Source: Bacillus cereus G9842 (GTDB lineage: Bacteria > Bacillota > Bacilli > Bacillales > Bacillaceae_G). Taken from it: DNA of 64,000 nucleotides. This document shows positions 52,493-64,000 of this stretch, one piece after another. The first letter of the stretch is position 1. Every line of letters begins with the position of its first letter. Location: the NCBI RefSeq assembly GCF_000021305.1, contig NC_011772.1:5120001-5184000 (forward strand). Direction: 5' to 3'. The position numbers and the translations under genes were made by a program. Under the pieces are notes generated by a model, which saw only the letters and a program-made list of their open reading frames with translations, had not been told where the DNA came from and did no database searches.

Positions 52493-52851
52493 TGTAACAC
52501 CTTCTTTTTCCAAGCATACGCTAATCCAACTAGCAACATTACAACAAAGATGAGCATTTCAATTAATGCAAATAAACCTAGCTTGTCATACGCAACAGCC
52601 CAAGGATATAAAAATAAAGTTTCTACATCAAAGATCACAAACAATAAAGCGAAAATATAATAACGAGCATGAAACCGAATATTTGCATCATGAAACGGCT
52701 CAATTCCACTCTCATACGTCGTCGCCTTTGCTGCACTTGGCTTATTTGGGCGCAGCATCCTTCCTAATGTAAGAGCCACTACCGGCAGCAATATACCTAA
52801 TAGCAAGAAAATCAAAACGATCATATAACTATTTTCATATACACTTGCCAT
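52483..52851 (-). CDS. nuoA: NADH-quinone oxidoreductase subunit A
   Basis: A 122-residue membrane subunit with three helices (residues about 8-30, 64-84, 90-112) and the loop [34 protein letters not shown] region (conserved Glu and the Cys position replaced by Ser). First gene of the nuo operon; AGGGGGAGGG lies upstream of ATG 52851. It stabilises the junction between the two arms of the complex. Confidence 0.95.
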   Translation of the reverse strand: MASVYENSYMIVLIFLLLGILLPVVALTLGRMLRPNKPSAAKATTYESGIEPFHDANIRFHARYYIFALLFVIFDVETLFLYPWAVAYDKLGLFALIEMLIFVVMLLVGLAYAWKKKVLQWL

Positions 52852-53105
52852 TGTGAAACCCTCCCCCCTAAATTAAGAACAAGTTCACATAGTAAACAAT
52901 ATGTCCTAGTTGCAGTAATTATTATTTTTAAATTTTTCTAAATAATGCAACTATTCTAATCATTATAGCAAACTTCAAATTCCTATGTCGATATGTTGGG
53001 AGACAGAAACAAGAATTATTAAAATCTATTTTTACAACTCGCTATAACTGTGCAAAATAAATATAAAACTTATATACGCTTTTCAAGAAACCGTAGGTGA
53101 TATAA

Positions 53106-55835
53106 ATGAAAAAACAAACACATGTAAGTATTCTTATAAGCATTGTATTGCTGTCTATAACGATTCACTACGTAGCGATGCCTTTTCTATATGAATATTC
53201 ATTTCCTTTTCAGCTATTAATCGGAATGAGTACCCTATTAATTGATATTATCGCTTGTAGTTATATACTTTACTTTTCAAACATGAAAGAAGGGCTATCT
53301 CGTTTATTTTGGATTATATTATCCGTTGGAGCTCTCTCTTATTTTATCGGTGATATAGTCGTTGCCTATCAGCGTTTAATTGTAAAGGACTTCTATACGT
53401 TCGTTGATCCATCTGACTTTTTTTACTTACTTTTTTTAGTTACTTTTGCATTTGCCTTTCTATACGAAATCATTTATAACCGAGATTTATTAGAAAAACT
53501 TTTTATGCTATGTGATATTTGTATTATCGTTACAGCCCAATTTACTTTAAGTTACTACTTACTTATTGAACGAACCATTCACGTTTTTACAACATCCTAT
53601 ATCGACATATTTGTTCAACTTACCTATCCAATGGTTGATTTACTCTTTCTCTTAATAGGAATCAATCTTTTATTCAAACCACTATCCTTATTACCTAAAA
53701 AGGTTGGTGCGCTTCTTAGCAGTGCTTTAATTTTATATGCTACTATAGATGCGATTTATGCTTATATAAAATACTTCATACCAGAGTATTCTATGTTTAC
53801 AGTTACTCCTTTCTATCAAGTAACCTTAGTACTAGTAGCAATCGCCTGTATTCTCCATACAAAAGAACCTGAAAAACAAGAGCAAGTACTACTAACACCT
53901 AAAATTGGTGAATCAATCCGATTATCATTGCCTTATATTTCAGTAATAACACTTATTCTTTTTATATTAGTTGAATACGTCTTTGGGCCTATTATAGTAA
54001 TTGGTCTTATAATAACTTTCTCTTTCGTTCTCATACGTCATAGTTTAGTTCGAAAACAAAATAAAATATTATTGCTAGCTCAAATGCAATTCAACTCAGA
54101 ACTCGAGAAACAAATTAAACTACGTACAGAAGATTTAGTAGAACAGAAGAATGAACTCTATCATAATCAACAAATGTTTAAATCTTTATACGAGCATCAT
54201 CCAGATCCAATCTTCACATTAGATTTATACGGCAATTTTCTCAAAGTAAATAACGCTGGTACTACTTTACTCGGTTATCAAACGAATGAATTATTAAACC
54301 AGCCTTACTATTCACTCATATACGAAGAAGATTTAGAAGAAATGATTAACTCCTTTCATCGTGTAAAAAAGGGACATTCTATCTCTTTAGAAATACGGGC
54401 GTATCATAAAAACAGAGATATTTACTACTTGCACGTTACCGCCGTACCGATCTTTTTAAAAGAGAAAATTTCTGGGGTTTATTTAATGATTAAAGATATT
54501 ACGGAAAGCAAACAACAGCAAGAACAGATTAATTTTCTAGCATACCATGATACTTTAACAGAGCTTGCAAATCGTCGTGCATTTCATCAACATTTGGAAC
54601 AGGCAATTGCACGAGCAAAAATATCGAAAAAGCCTTTTGCTGTTATGTTTCTCGACCTAGACCGTTTTAAAGTTATTAATGATACCCTCGGTCATCGAGT
54701 AGGAGACCTATTGCTCATCGCAGTAGCAAAAAGGCTCGAAAGAATATCAACATCAAATATGAAACTCGCGCGGCTAGCTGGAGATGAGTTCACAATCCTT
54801 ATCGAAAATTACAAAAAAAAGCCAGATGTCCAAAAAATGGCTGATATAATTGTAGCGGCCATGAATGAGCCATTTGAAATCGAAAATCAACATTTACAAA
54901 TCTCACCGAGTATCGGAATTGCAATATATCCTGAAGCAGGTGAAGATCCGCTATCCATTTTGCAGCATGCTGATATGGCCATGTACGAAGCAAAAAATAA
55001 AGGAAAAAACGGTAGCTCTCTTTACACGAAAGAACTATATAAAAAAATGGAACGAAAAGCTCGAATTGAAAAAGATCTGCCAATTGCTTTAGTAAACAAA
55101 GAATTTCATCTCGTCTATCAACCACAAATTGATACGACAACAAATAAAATCATCGGCGCTGAAGCTTTAATACGTTGGAAACACCCACTATTAGGTGATA
55201 TTTCACCATGTGAGTTTATTCCAATTGTAGAAGAGACGCCACAAGTAGTCCCACTTGGACATTGGGTATTACAAGAAGCTTGTCTCCAATTAAAAATATG
55301 GCATATCCTTGGCTACCAAAATTTAAAAATAAGTGTTAATTTATCCGCAAAAGAGTTCCGACAAGATCAATTAATCGAAAACATTTCACAAATATTAAAC
55401 AACGTAAGCGTCGACCCAAAATATGTCACACTTGAGTTAACAGAAAGAATTGCAATGATTGACGAGAAAGAAACGTTATTAAGACTGAAGCAATTAAAAG
55501 AATACGGTATCCAAACTTCCATTGATGACTTCGGTACTGGGTATTCTTCTCTTGCTTATTTATCAATTTTTCCAATCGACACATTAAAAGTACCGAGAGA
55601 ATTCACACAATTAGCCGATCATCGTCCTGAAGAACGAGCCATCGTTTCTACAATCCTTTCCCTCGCAAATACTTTAAATCTTTCAGTCGTTGCCGAAGGA
55701 ATTGAAACCGAAAAACAGCTTAAGTTTCTGCAAAAACATAACTGTAAATATATGCAAGGTTACTATTTCAGTAAACCACTTACTAGTAATCAATTTATAA
55801 AGTTTCTACAAAAAACCCCCAGTATGAACAAATAA
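53106..55835 (+). CDS. Membrane PAS-GGDEF-EAL cyclic-di-GMP protein
   Basis: A 909-residue protein: about eight or nine N-terminal helices (residues 8-325), a short coiled coil, a PAS domain (about 355-470; YEHHPDPIFTLDLYGNFLKVNN), GGDEF (about 480-640) and EAL (about 655-905). The GGDEF site reads AGDEF (near 558) with the metal-binding FLDLDRFK intact, and no inhibitory RxxD is seen. The EAL site is complete: EALIRWKHP, Asn in ISVNLSAKEF, ELTER, DDFGTGYSSL, Lys in LKVP, AEGIE, and QGYYFSKP. It is therefore most likely a phosphodiesterase; cyclase activity is uncertain. It is divergent from nuoA, monocistronic, GGTGAT ribosome-binding site. Confidence 0.92.
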   Translation: MKKQTHVSILISIVLLSITIHYVAMPFLYEYSFPFQLLIGMSTLLIDIIACSYILYFSNMKEGLSRLFWIILSVGALSYFIGDIVVAYQRLIVKDFYTFVDPSDFFYLLFLVTFAFAFLYEIIYNRDLLEKLFMLCDICIIVTAQFTLSYYLLIERTIHVFTTSYIDIFVQLTYPMVDLLFLLIGINLLFKPLSLLPKKVGALLSSALILYATIDAIYAYIKYFIPEYSMFTVTPFYQVTLVLVAIACILHTKEPEKQEQVLLTPKIGESIRLSLPYISVITLILFILVEYVFGPIIVIGLIITFSFVLIRHSLVRKQNKILLLAQMQFNSELEKQIKLRTEDLVEQKNELYHNQQMFKSLYEHHPDPIFTLDLYGNFLKVNNAGTTLLGYQTNELLNQPYYSLIYEEDLEEMINSFHRVKKGHSISLEIRAYHKNRDIYYLHVTAVPIFLKEKISGVYLMIKDITESKQQQEQINFLAYHDTLTELANRRAFHQHLEQAIARAKISKKPFAVMFLDLDRFKVINDTLGHRVGDLLLIAVAKRLERISTSNMKLARLAGDEFTILIENYKKKPDVQKMADIIVAAMNEPFEIENQHLQISPSIGIAIYPEAGEDPLSILQHADMAMYEAKNKGKNGSSLYTKELYKKMERKARIEKDLPIALVNKEFHLVYQPQIDTTTNKIIGAEALIRWKHPLLGDISPCEFIPIVEETPQVVPLGHWVLQEACLQLKIWHILGYQNLKISVNLSAKEFRQDQLIENISQILNNVSVDPKYVTLELTERIAMIDEKETLLRLKQLKEYGIQTSIDDFGTGYSSLAYLSIFPIDTLKVPREFTQLADHRPEERAIVSTILSLANTLNLSVVAEGIETEKQLKFLQKHNCKYMQGYYFSKPLTSNQFIKFLQKTPSMNK

Positions 55836-55855
55836 TTCATACTGGGGGTTTTATA
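55812..55855. terminator. Bidirectional rho-independent terminator
   Basis: 15-bp perfect stem AACCCCCAGTATGAA/TTCATACTGGGGGTT (55814-55828 with 55836-55850; stem overlaps the stop codon region), A-run before and T-run after, between the cyclic-di-GMP gene and the convergent DUF975 gene. Confidence 0.93.
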
Positions 55856-55858
55856 GTG

Positions 55859-56503
55859 CTAAATTTTTTTCTCATAATATTCTTCTGCGATTTCTTCGTA
55901 AAAAGCCGCAGATGTTGTGTAGAAATATGGAATTAACCATAAGAATCCAATCCCTAACGTAATACAACTCAATATAAACCAACCGATAAAACTTAAACAT
56001 AAAATGAAATACTCCATCTTATGCCCATCCATCATACGACGGCTTTCTGTAATAGCTTGATTTATGGAATACTCAGGATGATCATTTATTATAAAGTACG
56101 TCATCGCATAAGAGAATGATTTAATGATGCCTGGAATAATAAATAGTAAAAACCATAAGAAAATATAAATGTTCACTACTATATATAATAAAAATGACTT
56201 TATAAACTTACTTCCTGCTGTAAACCATCTAAATATATGCCCAATACGCGCGTCTTTTTCTCCAATTATATGTAGCGCTAAATAATAGCCACCTAACGTT
56301 AATGGACCTACCATAAAAGTTGTAATAATATCTACTATCATGGAGTTTTTCATATCTTCCCAACCCAAAATTTGTGTAAACGAAAAATCAACAATAAAGT
56401 TAAAAGTGATCATTATAACAGAAATAAGTAATGTGGCTCCGACTGCTAATCCCCATTTCCCTTCTAATGAATCTAGTGCTTCTCCTTTTAGATCACTAAT
56501 CAT
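55859..56503 (-). CDS. DUF975 family membrane protein (second of a pair)
   Basis: A 214-residue polytopic protein with about five or six helices. The N-terminus MISDLKGEALDSLEGKWGLAVG and the C-terminal LSFIGWFILSCITLGIGFLWLIPYFYTTSAAFYEEI are DUF975 signatures. It is a clear paralogue of the neighbouring gene at 56548-57333. Function unknown. I start at ATG 56503 with GGAGG 7 bases upstream; six extra upstream codons are unsupported. Confidence 0.85.
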   Translation of the reverse strand: MISDLKGEALDSLEGKWGLAVGATLLISVIMITFNFIVDFSFTQILGWEDMKNSMIVDIITTFMVGPLTLGGYYLALHIIGEKDARIGHIFRWFTAGSKFIKSFLLYIVVNIYIFLWFLLFIIPGIIKSFSYAMTYFIINDHPEYSINQAITESRRMMDGHKMEYFILCLSFIGWFILSCITLGIGFLWLIPYFYTTSAAFYEEIAEEYYEKKI

Positions 56504-56547
56504 ATTTAGCCTCCTATACACAATAATTCTATTAGTATAGCATGTTT

Positions 56548-57333
56548 CTATTGCAATTCACCTTTTGAGATGTAGCGATAAAAGTATGCTGTCGTTGTAC
56601 TCATATACGGACTAAGCCAAAGAAAGCCTATTCCAAAAGTAAGAAGCGCTAAAATAGCCCATCCTATGAAGCTCAGCCATAAAAGAAACAAATCTAACTT
56701 ATGCCCCTTCATAAGATTCTTACATTCCTTCATCGCCTGCGAAACACTATATTCTGGATTTTCAATCATTACATAGTACGTCAGCGCATAAGAAAAATAC
56801 ATCACAATCATACCAACAATTGAAATCGCTAATAGCACGAAGAAAGCTATTGCAAATGACGTATTCCCTTCTTCACCTAACAATGCAAATAAGCCTATTA
56901 ACAGCATCGGAATCCATGTACCTGTATATAACAAAATTGCAAGCATTGCCCACATTGTTTTCATCATTCTTTTAAAACCGCGAAATCCTTCAAATAAGTG
57001 ATCTACTTTAGCATCTTCTCGTTTACTAATCTGTAAAAATACATTTGTATAACCATATGATGTAATCCCATACGATGCGTTACTCAAAATTATCATAATG
57101 CAATAAAAAATCCCAAAGGTAATACCTGCTCCAATTGACATCGTTTCCTCTTCAAATGATCCAGTTAAACTTACAACTGAGAGAAATATAATAATTCCTG
57201 GAATTAATAGTATAAGCATTGCAGCCATCGAAACGACATAACTTAAAATAAAATATAAAATTGTTGACCCAACACCTAGTCCCCATTTTCCCTTTAAAGA
57301 GTACAATGCTTCTCGTTTCATTTCACCAATCAT
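56548..57333 (-). CDS. DUF975 family membrane protein (first of a pair)
   Basis: A 261-residue polytopic protein, longer than its neighbour but with the same start (MIGEMKREALYSLKGKWGLGVG) and end (LSFIGWAILALLTFGIGFLWLSPYMSTTTAYFYRYI). The shared pattern shows a tandem duplication followed by divergence. ATG 57333 has AAGGGG 8 bases upstream; an open frame extends 34 codons further but covers the likely promoter. Function unknown; not part of the atp operon because a strong terminator separates them. Confidence 0.85.
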   Translation of the reverse strand: MIGEMKREALYSLKGKWGLGVGSTILYFILSYVVSMAAMLILLIPGIIIFLSVVSLTGSFEEETMSIGAGITFGIFYCIMIILSNASYGITSYGYTNVFLQISKREDAKVDHLFEGFRGFKRMMKTMWAMLAILLYTGTWIPMLLIGLFALLGEEGNTSFAIAFFVLLAISIVGMIVMYFSYALTYYVMIENPEYSVSQAMKECKNLMKGHKLDLFLLWLSFIGWAILALLTFGIGFLWLSPYMSTTTAYFYRYISKGELQ

Positions 57334-57433
57334 TGATTCATCCCCTTCATAAAATATAAATTGTTGTACACTTCTACTTATACAAGCATCAATATAATTA
57401 TACCAGTTTTGTAAAATTCTCCATAAAATAGAC

Positions 57434-57471
57434 AAAAAATCCGTAAAGGCAAGGGCCCTTACGGATTTTTT
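57434..57471 (-). terminator. Rho-independent terminator of the atp operon
   Basis: Stem AAAAAATCCGTAA/TTACGGATTTTTT around 57434-57469 with inner GGC/GCC pairing; it abuts the atpC stop codon and has U-runs in the minus-strand RNA. Confidence 0.9.
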
Positions 57472-57885
<414 letters not shown>

Positions 57886-57893
57886 CTAAGGCC

Positions 57894-59363
<1,470 letters not shown>

Positions 59364-59416
59364 TTATTAGTTTAGCTTACGCGACTCTTTTGAAAGAGCC
59401 GCTTCCGCTTTTTATT

Positions 59417-59538
59417 GAATCTAGCTCCGGTGGCTAGAAGGGTCGGTCATTTCACCCCTTCCTACGAGGCAAAGAACGCCTCTTTGTCAGGAGTTCCAAT
59501 GCCCTTCCCTTCTGAGCAAGTCACCTACGCTTTTTATT
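59417..59538 (-). repeat. REP-like repeat unit 1 (122 bp)
   Basis: Begins GAATCTAGCTCCGGTGG and ends CACCTACGCTTTTTATT. The centre GAGGC-AAAGAAC-GCCTC is a perfect 5-bp hairpin and the flanks are imperfectly complementary. Identical to unit 2 at every base. Confidence 0.92.
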
Positions 59539-59660
59539 GAATCTAGCTCCGGTGGCTAGAAGGGTCGGTCATTTCACCCCTTCCTACGAGGCAAAGAACG
59601 CCTCTTTGTCAGGAGTTCCAATGCCCTTCCCTTCTGAGCAAGTCACCTACGCTTTTTATT
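59539..59660 (-). repeat. REP-like repeat unit 2 (identical tandem copy)
   Basis: A perfect copy of 59417-59538, directly abutting it. Perfect identity implies a recent duplication or ongoing homogenisation. Confidence 0.92.
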
Positions 59661-59780
59661 GAATCTAGCTCCGGCGGTTAGAATGTTCGGTGACTTCGCT
59701 TTTTCCTACGAGGCACAAATCGCCTCTACGTCAAAAGCTCCATCTCCCTCTCATTCTGAACGAACCGCTTCCGCTTTTAA
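59661..59780 (-). repeat. REP-like repeat unit 3 (diverged)
   Basis: Same layout (GAATCTAGCTCCGGCGG ... ACCGCTTCCGCTTTTA, central GAGGC/GCCTC) but clearly diverged from units 1 and 2; it has better pairing of its ends (GCGGTT with AACCGC-type arms). It abuts the end of atpG. Confidence 0.85.
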
Positions 59781-59782
59781 TA

Positions 59783-60649
<867 letters not shown>

Positions 60650-60816
60650 TCACCACCTTTTTTCCGGAAGTTGGCACGATTAGTAAGAATCCTCTTCCTA
60701 ATCTACGTTGCAAGATATTCTTGCTCATGATTGAAGGAAAAGAATAGGTGCACCTACTCTTTTCCTTTACATAACCGTCAGCAATCTCAAAGATTGAGAT
60801 GCCTATATATATTATT

Positions 60817-60894
60817 ATCTAGCTCCAGCGGCTTGAATGTTCGGTGGCTTCACTTCTTCCCCCTCACATTCAGGACGAGCCGCTTCCGCTTTTA
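60817..60894 (-). repeat. Shortened REP-like unit between atpA and atpG
   Basis: ATCTAGCTCCAGCGGC...GCCGCTTCCGCTTTTATT, the same ends as the 59.4-59.8 kb units but lacking the central GAGGC hairpin (about 78 bp). It lies in the 251-base gap upstream of atpG and abuts the atpA stop. A separate small hairpin (TCTCAA/TTGAGA, about 60785-60800) precedes it. Confidence 0.8.
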
Positions 60895-63466
<2,572 letters not shown>

Positions 63467-63589
63467 TCACTCCCTTCAAAATATCTAAATTGATCATATG
63501 AAAAAAAAAGACATACGTTTCGTTCATAAAGCAATGGCGAAGAAAGTTCGGAAAAACACTCTTCGCCATCTATGTAAGGGGAGTCTCCC

Positions 63590-63808
<219 letters not shown>

Positions 63809-63864
63809 TTAATTTGTCCTCCTTTGTATTATAAAAAAATAAATTTTTTCTTACTTAAATTATA

Positions 63865-64000
<136 letters not shown>

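Noticed and set aside
52908..52952. AGTTGCA...TGCAACT inverted repeat in the nuoA/cyclic-di-GMP divergent region
   Set aside because: Only 7-bp arms 31 bp apart in AT-rich DNA; the same heptamer before mbl may be coincidence.

Overview
The window is chromosomal DNA of a spore-forming, low-GC Gram-positive bacterium, most likely a member of the Bacillus cereus group. It carries spoIID, spoIIQ and spoIIID, mbl, a ComK-type competence regulator, an 11-subunit nuo operon (absent from B. subtilis) with a lysine/alanine/glutamate repeat in NuoC, and DUF1659/DUF2922 neighbours. Species assignment is inference from gene content and order. I see no tRNA, rRNA, CRISPR array, intact insertion sequence or prophage.

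Layout. 1-4.1 kb: the 3' end of a SNF2 helicase gene, vanZ-like, DUF1659, DUF2922 and DUF4359 genes, a comK homologue and a convergent sigma-70-family gene with a phased repeat array upstream. 4.1-8 kb: a yknXYZ-type peptide exporter with its Yip1 (YknW-like) partner placed last. 8.2-9.1 kb: an XRE regulator/DUF3278 pair behind a promoter with two identical-architecture operators. 9.2-14.5 kb: an organophosphate (Pgt/Hpt-like) sensing and uptake cluster: response regulator, histidine kinase, DUF3919 protein, binding lipoprotein, MFS transporter. 14.6-31.6 kb: an exopolysaccharide/capsule locus (two BY-kinases, Wzz-like adaptor, PHP phosphatase, EAR-type antitermination RNA, galU, initiating sugar transferase, AT-rich variable cassette with heparinase-like protein, two glycosyltransferases, Wzy-like polymerase, MurJ-like flippase, wecC, acetyltransferase, then LytR-CpsA-Psr ligase, SGNH protein and galE).

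31.9-42.2 kb: envelope and sporulation block: fabZ, mbl, spoIIID, a small membrane protein, spoIIQ, an ABC-2 exporter with an ABC-LytTR fusion regulator, spoIID, murA, ywmB, DUF1146. 42.4-52.9 kb: nuoA-B-C-D-H-I-J-K-L-M-N, without nuoE, F or G. 53.1-57.3 kb: a membrane PAS-GGDEF-EAL protein and two DUF975 proteins. 57.5-64 kb: the F1Fo ATP synthase operon (atpB partial to atpC), with REP-like repeats in the atpA-atpG and atpG-atpD gaps, including a perfect 122-bp tandem duplication.

Functionally, the eps locus forms one polymerisation/export pathway (nucleotide sugars from GalU, GalE, WecC; priming; chain building; flipping; polymerisation; length control by Wzz/kinase/phosphatase; wall attachment by LCP). 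Complex I and ATP synthase form the energy-conserving block, and the spo genes with mbl and murA serve envelope building during growth and engulfment. The most interesting items are the EAR RNA with the operon terminators, the XRE double operator, the phased array before the sigma factor, a second BY-kinase with a damaged Walker A' motif, the pseudo-ABC-LytTR fusion, a possible extended SpoIIID isoform, and the repeat cluster inside the atp operon.
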